Origin: Talinum fruticosum
Taxonomy: Eukaryota; Streptophyta; Magnoliopsida; Caryophyllales; Talinaceae
Direction of reading: 5' to 3'
Length of the DNA stretch: 64,000 nucleotides
Assembly: GCA_021018815.1 (NCBI GenBank)
Contig: JAITYX010000090.1
Location: 2,073,501 to 2,137,500, forward strand
Below the pieces are notes generated by a model. The model saw only the letters and a list, made by a program, of their open reading frames with translations. It did not search any database and was not told where the DNA came from. Made by a program: the position numbers and the translations under genes. Numbering within the stretch: the first letter of the stretch is position 1; each line of letters starts with the position of its first letter. Below, one piece after another: positions 47,220 through 58,329 of the stretch.

Positions 47220-47686
47220 TGTTGGCCAAGATCATGAAACGGCCACTTTGGCTCATTAACTCAAAATTACGTAACTCGCTAATCTAGCATTAATACACCC
47301 GAATATGTAGGGATTTATTTCCCTACTTAAATCCAGTTCAATAAAACAAAAAGATTAAAGGGAAAAGAAAGGCACACACTGCATACGTTGCATTTCGATA
47401 CTTTCCCTAGAAATCCTTAACGCCTCCTCACAGTTAGACTCACCATCACTTGAGTATTCGGGTTTGCGTCGTGATCTGTTTTTCGGCGACTCTAGTAGCC
47501 GCCGGTTATATTATTCCGGACAATTTTGGTGAACACGGTTTTCAGAATACATCAAGACTGGCGTGTTTGTGACTCGGGATTTTGCACTCATTGGCTATTA
47601 ATCGGACGGGTATTCTTGTGGGCTATTAAACAACAATCGATCCTATTGCTTCCGCATTGATAAGGTTAGTCCTAATATTTCCTACA
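47220..47686 (+). repeat. Right LTR of copia element 2
   Basis: 467 bases, TG...CA, followed by the target duplication CCACT. Confidence 0.9.
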
Positions 47687-47989
47687 CCACTAAATAATTA
47701 ATAAAGAAATATTGATAAATTAGTGATTAATATGTCATTTGAATTGTAAAGTGATAAATATTGTGAATGATAAAAGTTAGTTAAAGTGATATATATTGTG
47801 AAACAGACAGAGTATGACTCTATCTCCAACATATTGTCTCTATCTCCAACACATTGTCTCTCCTACTTTCTCCCTCCCCTCTTTACTTTGTTCGATGTGC
47901 GCCTTATTCGTAATATATAAAAAAATTGCTTTTTGTCTTTGATCCTTTATTAATTTGACATCGTTAAGTCTGCATATCATTGTATTCGT

Positions 47990-49041
47990 ACCTAGCGCGA
48001 TTTGGATGAGTTGGCATCGAGCAGCGGTGCGTTACCGAGCCCATGGAAGGCCTTATGGTTTACTTGTCTTCCGCCGAGGATCAAAGTATTTGTTTGGAGA
48101 ATTTGTGCCAATGCTTTGCCCAGCAGTGGGTGCCGGCTAGCTACAAGGATTTCACCGAAGTGTGGTGTATGTGGATGCATGGTGGAGGATGATTGTCATG
48201 CTTTGTTCCGATGTCCCCAAGCTGTAGCTATATGGGAAGGAAGTAAGGTCACGCCCAGATTGCGGAGGGCGACCTTTTCTACAATCTGGGCCTTTGTGGA
48301 GAATGCGGACACCATGTTGGATAACGAGTGGGAGGAATTATTCTAGCGGTAATACATGGGAAGTATGGAACGATCAAAACCAAAGACTGTTCGGGGAAGG
48401 AGGCAGTAGCTACCGGACTTTAAGTCACAAAGCTGTAAAGATTGTCAATGAGTCTACTGAGTCTCACACTTGGCCACTTTCCAGTTTCTTTCCTCGACAA
48501 GAGAGATGGCACCTTCTAACTTCGGTTACTTGGAAACTCAACTTTGATGGGGCTAAAATTGGGAATTGGGGCTTTGGATGGGGAGCGGTTCTTCGCAATG
48601 AACTCGGGCACGAGTGGAATTATGTGGTGTCGATCAAGGCTCGGGCTTCTTAGGAGCTGAAATGGAGGAAGCAAGGGCGTGTTTATTCGGGATGCGGCTA
48701 GCACGGGCACATGAATACTCATATGTGATGATCGAAAGCAATTCTGCATCATTAATCTCTCGAGATCACCAAGAGAGAGTGTCTTGATTCAAATGTAGGT
48801 TTATTTATTTAAGATATTCTTGATCGGTACAAACGTTTTGATTTCTATTCCTTTTTGCATGTATATAGGGGTAATATGGTAACTCATTCAATCGTCACCT
48901 CCAAACCGATGATCATTTCGTTAGATCTTGGGTTGGTGATGGTCCAGAATTGATTCTTGAGTTAGCTGCAAAAAACTTGTGTTTGTTCGATACTAGTACC
49001 AATTAATATACCCCTCTTTTGGTTTCAAACAAAAAAAAAAA
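47990..49041 (+). mobile_element. 5'-truncated LINE fragment with A-tail
   Basis: Contains a zinc-finger RVT segment (PPRIKVFVWRICANALP, then CGVCGCMVEDDCHALFRCP, 48.08-48.22 kb) and the start of RNase H (WKLNFDGAKIGNWGFGWGAV near 48,535) on the plus strand, in several frames, ending in a poly-A tract at 49,030-49,041. Its zinc finger and RNase H differ clearly from the 10-18 kb LINE, so it is another L1 lineage. Stops near 48,345 and 48,652 break the frames. No clear target duplication. Confidence 0.8.
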
Positions 49042-52000
49042 TCAATTCAGTTATTGCAGAGTTATAAAGGATGAAAATATTCACGATGCACTTTCATCCG
49101 TTCATAAATTTCGAATGCAGGATCTTCGTTAAAGAAAAATAATAATAAACCATTTAAATCAAACGTTTTTAATTAATTCACTGTTTAGAACAATTTATTT
49201 TTACGTCTAGAAGTAAAGAAGGACCAAGTAAAGTGATAAGAGTGTTGACAAGGATAAAATAGTGTTAAGGTGATAAGGCAAGACAAAAAAAAAAAAAAGA
49301 GATTATTGAATATTTTACGAAATTACTACTAAATTATGGGACATTTGGATTTTAAAATTTTAAATTTTGAAGAGATTGGAGGTCAATAATCCGATTTTCA
49401 AAAATAGCTATATTACTGTAAAATTTTGGACCTACTTATTGATAATAATTTATATTAGGGAAAAACTAGGCATTCATTCCAGCTCATTATTTTGAAGGCC
49501 AAATTATCAATTTTTAAATCCCGAGTATTCACAGTATCAAAATTTAGAAGTCCTAAATTATTGAGGACGCTTTCCACTGGCTGTCATGATCAGGTTTTGG
49601 TCCATTTGCTTCGGTCAACTGCTAAACGTGGCTATCACACCATTCATATTAATTGCAAATTTCCGTTGACGTATAGCGAAAAGTAGATACTTTTATGTAC
49701 ATATAAAATGTTCCGATTAATTTATTACATTGTTAGGAATTTCACGCATGCATCATCCTTAAAATGATATCAACAAGCTTTTAAAATTTTTTTATCCTTT
49801 TTGTAGTGTTGATTATTGATAAAAAAAAAGTTCTTTTTTAAGTATTGTAAATAATAAATTAATAATATGACGTAGCGTATAATGTTATGTAGTTATAATA
49901 TTTCACTTTTTTAGAGTAGATGATATTGTCTTTATTTTATTTTTTTATTTACTTGAATAAGATTATATTATAAACAAATCTATATAAATTAAAAAAATAA
50001 TAAAATAATTTATTTAGATTAAAATTCAAGGGCCTAAACTTAATTATTTTTAAAATATATATATTAATTGAGAAAAAATCAATAAATAAGTGGTGGTTGA
50101 GTTGATTTCGAAGAAAATTAGTTTAGTCATTAGGGAATTAGATTAAAATAAATAATTAAGATTTAATTAAAAATTCAATTTACTTTAATAAAATATAAAT
50201 AAAATTAATAAAATAAAAAATAATTAACTTATATTTATGAAAAATATGTCATAAATAGACCAAGCACATTTTTGGAATAATTACCTCAAAAATTATACCA
50301 TATTAGTGGTGATTTATTTTTTATTAAACTATGAGATAGTAAGTTATGAAACATATAATATTTTAAAATATTAATTTATTATTTACGAAATCAGAATTTT
50401 TTTTTTTAATTTTGTAACATTGTAAGTATTAAAGTGTCAATAATTCTAACATAAGATTTAAGGCTAAAAAAAATAGATACGTGTTACGTACATACTTTTT
50501 AAGGTAGCGTTAGATATTAATTTAAAATATTCTACAACCATCTATCATATTTTCTATCTCTATATTTACGTGGAATATAAACATACTTACACATATTCAA
50601 ATTTACTAAAGCAAGCAAACCAAATTATGAAGGGATCTTTTTACCCCAGAACCAAAAAAATTAGACAAAATATTTTGCTTGAATTTTAAGCATTTTTTAA
50701 TAATTGAAATTAGAAACATTTATTGTTCTTGTTATTTATTCCTTAAAAACTTCAATAATCAAATAGTGGACACAACCCCAATCCAGGCTTCTGTCAGCTT
50801 GTCTCGCGGCTAACCTTCCGTTTCTTTCCTTGTTTTTTAAATTTTCAATTCTCTCCTTAGTTGTTTTGCTTGCCTTTGGTTTTTTTTTTTTGTTTTGGCT
50901 CCTTAACAAATGGGAAATTAATCTCTTGTCCTAGTTATTAGATGGTAATATCTGAAATATAATACATTTTATTTTCATATTACATGACTAGTAAATGGTG
51001 TCTCCTTAGGTATTTAACATTAATTTTTTCAACTTAATTTTGACCCTTACTTATTGAGGGACAATTAGGAAAGACCTTACCTGTTTTTTCATTTGCCGCT
51101 TCATCGAATTTGGATCCAATTAAAAAATATTAGCAATAGTCAAGTTGAAAACGTCGTGATTGAAAACATTAATGTCAAATACCGAATGAATAAGTGCAAA
51201 AAAACTTGTAAATAAATGGTTGGATAAAAGAAAAAAATAGATAATTCAGAATATTTTTTAAAAAGTTGTAATTTATGATGTGACTACCTTACTAATTTGT
51301 TCTGAAACTTGTAAATATATATATATATATGGACAGAGAGAGAGAGAGAGAGAGAGTTGAAAGAATGATTTTTTAAAGCTTGAGGCAGTTAATAATTTTA
51401 AATCTAAAATCTACAAAACTAGTGTTTCTGAAATCTTATAATTTTGTAGTAAAACTTGTACATCAGACTGTTTATGTTTTATTCTATCTTATCCGGTGGC
51501 AAAGACTTTCAGAATATTAGTTTAGTACATTGCTTATAGTCCTAAACCATGATCTGGTCGCTTAAGCACTTGGACCATGTCATAAAACGTAGCTGTCATA
51601 GCTTCACGTCCCACACATTACTTCCCTTGTACGGAGTTTTTTTTTTTTTTTCTAATTTTGTTCTTCTTCGAGATTGCAAATGAAGGCCTACAGCTGCAAG
51701 TGTATAGAATTAAAATATATTAGTTTTAGTCGGCACCTATTTCTATGAAAAGAAATATAACACTCCAAGACTCCTACCATATAATACATATTAGGTCACT
51801 CTTTTAATATTTGGTGGATTGTTTCCTATGAAACGAAATATATGTTTTCTACGAAATAGTATAATTTTATGGTTTATTCCCTTCATTTTATAATATTTGT
51901 TATTTTTAGATCCTAAGGAAACATCAAAGAAACATAAAATTCAGGATAAAGTTTGTGTTAAAAGATCAAGTTGCCCTAAGAATTTATTGAAAATGAAAAA

Positions 52001-52440
52001 AAGACAAAACCATTAATAATGACAATATTTAAAAAATAATCATTAATGTATCATTGGTATTGTAAATTGATAGATATTATAAAACAAAAAAATTAGTTAA
52101 GGTGACATATAATATAAAACGAAGGGAGTGAAAATATATGATCTAATGAAATTAGCCTCTCTACGGTTATGTGATTTATAAATGCAACTCTAAGGTTATG
52201 AATTTGAATTTAGAATTGTTAATTTATGACAATAAAAAAAAATTGTTAGTCACTGTTCCTTTAGATAACACAATAAACTGCAGAAACAATAGAATATTAT
52301 TATTTTTTTGTGTGTGATTAAGGTTTAAGATTGTCATGATGCTAATGTTGATCGTGATTTACTCTTCTTGCACGCAGCTAACACACTGGCATCATGTGCA
52401 AGTAAAATATTGCTTAATTGGCTAATACTTTTCTAATACC
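49042..52440. other. AT-rich intergenic spacer
   Basis: No gene found. A TA/GA compound microsatellite is at about 51,316-51,357. A block at 51,880-52,130 resembles short AT-rich words seen near 57.5 kb and 5.75 kb (AATTTATTGAAAATGAAAA family), likely an old dispersed repeat. Confidence 0.5.
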
Positions 52441-52448
52441 ATCGACAT

Positions 52449-52456
52449 TATAAATA
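52449..52456 (+). promoter_or_regulatory. TATA box of the TatD gene
   Basis: TATAAATA 130 bases before the ATG, leaving a leader of about 100 bases. Confidence 0.5.
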
Positions 52457-52916
52457 GATGAAGGCCAGGGGTATACACATATTAAGAAATATAGTTTTCC
52501 CTGAAATTAAGTTGGAATTTGGCAGTTAATCTCCAAAATTAAAAGTCAAAACACCAGCCATTCTGTGAAGATCAAGACATGGAGGACAAAGCAGGAGGAG
52601 GAGAGAAGATGAAGCTGTTTGACGCACACTGCCACCTTCAAGACCCGAGAATCATCAACAATGCCCCACAAGTCATATCCAATGCTCTTCAAGCAGGTTA
52701 GTATTAATGGTATACTTTTTTCCGATTAAATTGTTTAAATTCATTTGAAAAAGTTGATCATTACATAGAATTCAAATTTTGGATGTGGCATGAGTTTCTT
52801 TGGTTTCTTGGTCCAATATTTCCGTTTATTTTCTTTGATTAAGACCATAGGATTCTATACAATTTCTTAACTTGAAATAAATCGATTATCAAATCAAAAG
52901 TTTTATTACCACTTTC

Positions 52917-52920
<4 letters not shown>

Positions 52921-52991
<71 letters not shown>
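52921..52991. repeat. (TA)n microsatellite in TatD intron
   Basis: About 70 bases of TA repeat. Confidence 0.95.
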
Positions 52992-52993
<2 letters not shown>

Positions 52994-53234
52994 TTTCGAG
53001 AAAGGATACCATGTTAAAATTATAAATGAATAATGAAAGGGACTTCTGGATACAAAATAAAACCTATTGACATTTTTAATATTCTTAGATATGGTCACTG
53101 AATAAAGTGGTCCATCACATTACAAATTAGAATATACTATCTCAAGATTTTAATAAATTGATAATTTAGTCATATTTATTAACAAAATATTCTAGAATTT
53201 ATGTGTTTATTATATGTATATATATATATATAAC

Positions 53235-54427
53235 TAGACCTAGTAAAAATTGACCGAACCCGAACCTGCCCGAAATTTTTGGGTTTTGGACACGATTTTC
53301 TCGACCCGAATCCGAAAAATCCGTAAATTAGTGAGTGAAACTTGACCCGAACCTGTTCGACCCATTGGGTCAAGGCTATAAAAATAACAATTTTAACTTT
53401 GTCGCTTATTGATTGAATGTTTTACATCATTATATCATTTTCCTTTCACTTTATCACTCTTTTAGTAATGCTTATTTATTATATCAAATCATTTGGAGGG
53501 ACATTACATATTTATCGCAACCATTTTCATAAATGAACACTAATACTATTTCATATCTCAACTTGTTTCGTATAAAAAAATTATATATAGTTAATTTCAA
53601 TAAAATATATATGAATTCAAATGGTGTGATATATTAAAATACTAAAAATGCACAAGTTATACTTGTTGTATTTTTGGTGAAGTAAATATACCTAGTCACT
53701 TCTTAAATAATATACTTTTATTTTTTAGAAATAATATTACCGTAATGATGTAGAATTTTGATGTTTTAATTAAAATAAATTTTAGTTTATCATAAATCTC
53801 TAATTCTAATTTACTTGAAATTGTTTTAGTTGTAATTTAACCATAACGCCTAGGATCGGTAATAGGTCGAGTTCAAACAAAGTCAAAATTTTGTATTGAA
53901 TAAAATGGGTCGAGTTGAGCCTATCTAGGTCAACCCTTTCTCGATCTATTTTAAACTATAGTGAATATGCATATAAATCTCCTTATTAATAGAAGACGTA
54001 ACATAAACATTGGAACCTTAAACGAATCATTAACATAACAAGTCATTATTATTCAACCCCATCATTGACCTTATTTAAACGGGTTTAGTGGTCAAGGTGC
54101 TCGACTCAATGGGGTATTTACACAAATATTATAATGAAAGTTTTGAATATTTTTTTATTTTTTTCAGAAAATACAAATACTATACTTTTTCGTTGAATTA
54201 TGCGCAATTTTAAGCAAAAAATATGATGGATTGTTATAATTATAAAAAGAAAAACAACTGATAAAAAAGGCTCTTGCGACCCGTTGGGTTGACCCGAAAC
54301 TCGTATAACCCAATATACGACCGCCCGTATTTTACCCGAACCCGAAATACACCCGACTCGTATTTTACGCAAACTTAAATATACCGACTCGTATTTAACC
54401 CGCCTGTCCGCCCGAATTGACTGGTCC
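53235..54427. mobile_element. Possible hAT-like insertion in the TatD intron
   Basis: Both ends carry clusters of GACCCGAACCCG-type words in opposite orientation (53,240-53,385 and 54,280-54,425), the outer bases AGACCTAGTAAAAATTGACC and GGACCAGTCAATTCGG (minus) are partly alike, and both are flanked by ATAT-rich bases. This layout is seen in non-autonomous plant hAT elements. The 1.2-kb interior is AT-rich and non-coding. It accounts for most of the intron length. Confidence 0.4.
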
Positions 54428-55373
54428 ATATATTACTTATACAATTAATATATAATTTTTTGTTGGTTTTTTTAAGAAACTATGCTGATTTCCAATAGAT
54501 TTTTGGCTTCTTTTAATAAGTACAATGGTACTATTACGATTACCAAAAACATACTCCGGTACTATATATAGCGAGTAGAAATAATTGTAATGACTAAAAA
54601 TTCTCCCGCTTGGATTAGTCATTCATTTCTGAATATTCAGGTGTTATGTACATGGCTGTTGATGGAATACACGAGAATGACTGGCAACTAGTCAAGGAAA
54701 TGGGCAAGACTTACCCTTCTATAATTCCCAACTTCGGATTACACCCATGGTACGTGTCCAAGAAGACTCCAAGCTGGTTTGGCTCGCTCGTGAGCTTCCT
54801 CCGTTCCACCCCTACGGCGGCAGTAGGGGAGATCGGCCTGGACAAGAGCGCTCTAGCAGCAGGAAACGATTTCAACGATCAATTAGACGTGTGTTTTAAG
54901 CAACTAAAGCTTGCCAAGGACCTAAATCGCCCTGTCTCGGTCCATTGCCTAAGCGCTTTTGATGAGCTTTATGATCAGATGAAGTCATTGGGGGATTTCC
55001 TGCCGGCCTGATCCTCCACTCCTATGCTGGATCAGCTGAGTGGGTCCCCAAGTTTGCTGAACTCGGGGCGTATTTCTCCTTCTCGGGTCATCTTATGAAT
55101 ACAGACACAGAAGATGCAAGGAAAATGCTGAAAGAGGTACCTCTTGATCGGTTTCTACTAGAGACTGATTCGCCTGATGGACTGCCTAAGTACAAGAAAG
55201 TAGGGGAAGAAACTGATTTTCCAGAAGGCACACTTAACGAACCGGCTTATATTCACTACGTGCTGAGCTATGTTGCGTCTTTGCTTGAGATGCCTGAAGA
55301 AGTACTCGCGGAGAAAAGCTATTCTAATGCTGTTCGCGTGTTCTCTTTCCAGGGCTCGAAATTAATCCAATAA

Positions 55374-55915
55374 GTTTTGCTATAATTTAATTTGATCCTA
55401 CAAGAATAAATTTAATTAATATATGTTGTATGTTACGTCTGTTATTGTATAAGCTTGTGATCCTTACATATGATTATGCTGTTGTGAACTCTAATTTATG
55501 TTATTTAGTTTGCAAGTGCATTAATTGTGTATATTATTGTACAAAATTTATGATCTTTAACGTGTTTTTATTTATGGAAACAATATAATAATGTTCATAA
55601 TTCAGTTAAATTAAACATACCTTCATGAGCTAGATTTTGTTTCTCTTCTCCTCCCTTGTTCACATAATGATGAAAAAACAAGTCAGTGAAGAAAGACACA
55701 CTAACTTATAAACATAAATTCCTACAAAACAAACTCCCATAACGAGTCAAATACTAACATGTGAACTTTATTATATAGTTACACGGTCATTTATACCATA
55801 CTTTTGGAAGTATTTACTCCCGTAAATCGTGTGCCACTCTTTGCCTTAGTATATTTGTCGGACAGAAAGTTTTAATATTTGCATCCTTATATCACTTGTG
55901 AAAGTACATATGTCT
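55374..55915. other. 3' flank of the TatD gene
   Basis: AT-rich, no gene seen. Confidence 0.5.
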
Positions 55916-56395
55916 AGAGTTATGATATAGGAAATTAAAGGTTTCTGGATACGTGGGATGGTTGAAGAAGTTGAGTTGGACTCAACTCCTCAACCCACAA
56001 TTATAGGAGGGGTGACTCCTGTTAAAAGGATTGAGAAATATAGAAATAATATACGTGAGATTAAATCAAGAGAGAGCATGAGTTGTTCCTCTATCTCTCC
56101 CTCTCTCCTAAATTTCTAAATCTCCCTCATAGAAACTACCTTCCTAGGTTTGCGGGTTTGAGGCGTGGTTAAGACGGTGATTGTAATAGCCACCAAGGTT
56201 ATTCTCATACTCGACTGGACTAGTGAAAACTGTCGGATTCGCGCAACGAAAAGGCACAAAGACAGACTCTGGACTTGCATAAGAAATTGACACTTGTGGA
56301 AAATCAATCGGCAAACCAATTGCTTCCGCACTACAAGATAAACACCTTGTATTGACTAACAGTTCCAATACATTGATACACCTAATTATATTATA
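55916..56395 (+). mobile_element. Copia-like LTR remnant
   Basis: Ends in a block (GGTTTGCGGGTTTGAGGCGTGG...ATTGCTTCCGCACTACAAG) that follows the same order as the 3' half of the copia element 2 LTR (TTTGCGTCGTGA...ATTGCTTCCGCATTG). No coding sequence and no clear boundaries or target duplication. Confidence 0.35.
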
Positions 56396-56834
56396 TAGTT
56401 AGTTACATTACACCTCTATTACATTACATCTAATCAAACGTCACATTAGTTTAAAGAATATTGGTTATAGGTGAACAAATTTCATTTTGAAATTAATATA
56501 TAAAGCAACATTTCTACTCTTTCATATATGCCAAAGGAGAATTATACGAGTCTAGTAAACAACATAAAAAATTTTCCGGACATTTGTATACAGTTTCTCG
56601 GCAAGGGATGACTATGCAAAATGAATGGTTCAATCTTCGCATATCAACATAAACATGTTGCAAAGACAAAGAAAGATTATTTATTCCCATTGACGATTAT
56701 CATTATTGCTTTCCGTAGATATTATTACATCCACAGCCACATGGGTGGGGCTGAGGGGTGCATAAGGTGAAGACACGGGACTAATGTTTCTTGGTTAAAC
56801 ACCAGGTGGTACAAGTAACCTTGAGACTTGGGAC

Positions 56835-57169
56835 TTAGATGCATAAACCAACAGGTAATGGAAAGCAATGACCACAACAAGGATCTTCAAATAAGCCAGT
56901 ACAAAGGGAACCACGGGGTAAACATTTAAGAGATTGTTCATTTGTTCCTATTTTAATATCTGGCACCAAGACCTTCACTTCTGGTTCGACTTCGACTATC
57001 TCTATTTTTCCTTCTTCTATCACCATTTCGAGTTTTCCAGACATTGCGTCATCTTCAAATATGATTTTCCCCACTCAAGTACTGCACTCCTTTATGTGCT
57101 GATGGTACTTCCCCATAGCTCGAAGCTAGCAAAATTATCATACAGTTAATGATCCATTTATAACAGAAA

Positions 57170-57208
<39 letters not shown>

Positions 57209-57282
57209 TATGCACCTATGGTGGTGATGAAGAGAGCCAGCAACAGAGCAAGTTTGAGGAGTGAAAAGGAAGCCCTCTCCAT
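56835..57282 (-). pseudogene. Cystine-knot peptide precursor, copy 4 (inverted, frameshifted)
   Basis: On the minus strand exon 1 (57,282-57,216) gives the same signal peptide as copy 1, a 90-base phase-1 intron follows with a (GA)n tract, and exon 2 (57,125-56,835) encodes the pro-region and six-cysteine domain. A GGGG run near 57,069-57,072 has one base too many relative to copy 1, ending the frame soon after. Downstream the frame is open through GKIIFEDDAMSGKLEMVIEE-type sequence to a domain spaced C-x6-C-x7-CC-x2-C-x7-C. Total exon length is exactly one base over a 118-residue frame. TATA box and splice sites are intact. The lesion lies at the same place in the pro-region as in copy 2, but with opposite sign. 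Confidence 0.75.
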
Positions 57283-57364
57283 AGTTTCTCTTTGTTTCAC
57301 GGATGCTTAATTATTTGGAAGGTAATTAGCTTTGAGTGGTGGTAATGGTGTGTCGCCAATGCCA

Positions 57365-57372
57365 TATTTATA
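57365..57372 (-). promoter_or_regulatory. TATA box of knottin copy 4
   Basis: TATAAATA on the minus strand, 83 bases before the start codon, in the same GGGCATTATAAATATGG context as copies 1 and 2. Confidence 0.65.
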
Positions 57373-57379
57373 ATGCCCA

Positions 57380-58220
57380 TCGAGATGCCGTATTTGATTT
57401 TGCTATCATGGCTTCTTTCCCTCTCGATAAGACTACAATTACACTATACATGAAAGTACTCCATCCATTTTAAAATACATGTCATTTTAAAGTTATGTGG
57501 AAATACTCAACGAAACACAAAATTTAAGACAAATTTTATGTTAATAAATTGCCCCTATATTTTATTGAAAATGAAAAAACCAATGAAAAAAGAAGAGAAA
57601 CAAAGCAATTAATAAGGGCAAAATTGATAAATTAGTAATTAATATGTCATTGAAATTATAAAGTGATAAGTATTATGAAACAAAAAAGTTAGTTTAAGTA
57701 ACAATGTATTTTGAAATGGAGGGAGTAGGTATTATTTGATTAAAAAATATTATTTTTTTATACCTATTTATTATTAATCCTCTTTTCTCTCCTCTCTTCA
57801 TTATTTACTCTCTCCCGTCAATGCTTTCTTTGCTTTAATTTATTTGTTGCTTTCACTATTTTTTCTCTCTCCCGTCAATGCTTTCTTTGCTTTAATTTAT
57901 TTGTTGCTTTCACTATTTTTTTTATTCAACATATCTGTAGCTTTGTACCTTTAATAAAGTAAATTTGCCCTTATTAATTGCTTTATTTGTGATACTTTTT
58001 TCATTTTGGTTGAAGTCTTAGGAATATTTTAATCCTGTAATCTTTAAATTTAACTCTACCATAATATTCCATCAATAACCCAAAAACAACAAATAAAAAA
58101 AGGCCTTTGATGGGAAGATGGAAGGATAGAGATACAAATTTGAAGATGAGAATGGATAAATTAAAGCCCTTAGTTATTGAGTCTTTTGGATATTTTAACG
58201 ATGTAGATCAGAAGATGGTA
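57380..58220 (-). repeat. Paralogous upstream block of knottin copy 4
   Basis: Reverse complement matches 18,895-19,270 (copy 2 flank) and a further part matches 1,630-1,695 (TTAATTTATCCATTCTCATC). It includes a 57-base tandem duplication (CCCGTCAATGCTTTCTTTGC unit) at about 57,808-57,921. Confidence 0.6.
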
Positions 58221-58329
58221 ATGATATGGTCCATATAGAGTTTAAGAACTTTTTTCAATTCCTCTATAATACAAATAAGAATATATGCCTTAATAAATCA
58301 CATAATCAAACATATATTCAAACTTATGA

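Larger units (their letters stand above)
41638..47686 (+). mobile_element. Ty1/copia retrotransposon 2 with nested gypsy solo LTR
   Basis: LTRs 41,638-42,105 and 47,220-47,686 begin TGTTGGCCAAGATCATG and end CTTCCGCATTGATAAGG...CCTACA (the left one mutated to CCTACG). The exact 5-base duplication CCACT lies at 41,633-41,637 and 47,687-47,691. The primer site TGGTATCGAGC is at 42,108-42,118 and the purine tract AAGTGGGAGC ends at 47,219. The interior holds the gypsy solo LTR at 42,422-43,904, a gag fragment fused to RNase H, and no protease, integrase or reverse transcriptase. Confidence 0.92.
52579..55373 (+). pseudogene. TatD-family metallo-deoxyribonuclease, two exons, one-base frameshift
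   Basis: Exons 52,579-52,696 and 54,641-55,373 are joined over a 1,944-base GT-AG intron in phase 1. The product is a TatD-related hydrolase (TIM barrel, two-metal phosphodiesterase). Visible motifs are DAHCHLQD with the metal-binding H17-x-H19, FGLHPWYV, GEIGLDK with E103, SVHCLSAF with H141, and after the break LILHSYAGSAEW, FSFSGHLMNT and LLETDSPDG with the late conserved aspartate. Expected length is about 283 residues, normal for the family. At about 55,000 a G run has one G too few and the frame ends at 55,011, although the other frame continues cleanly with all C-terminal motifs to 55,373. Strong conservation on both sides suggests either a very recent null allele or a consensus error. 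Bacterial TatD is a 3' exonuclease; the plant role is less certain. Confidence 0.85.

Noticed and set aside
52921..52991. AT-rich replication or matrix-attachment element
   Set aside because: It is a simple TA microsatellite in an intron, with no further evidence.
52579..55373. Bacterial contamination suggested by a TatD gene
   Set aside because: The gene has a GT-AG intron and AT-rich plant flanks; TatD relatives occur in plants.
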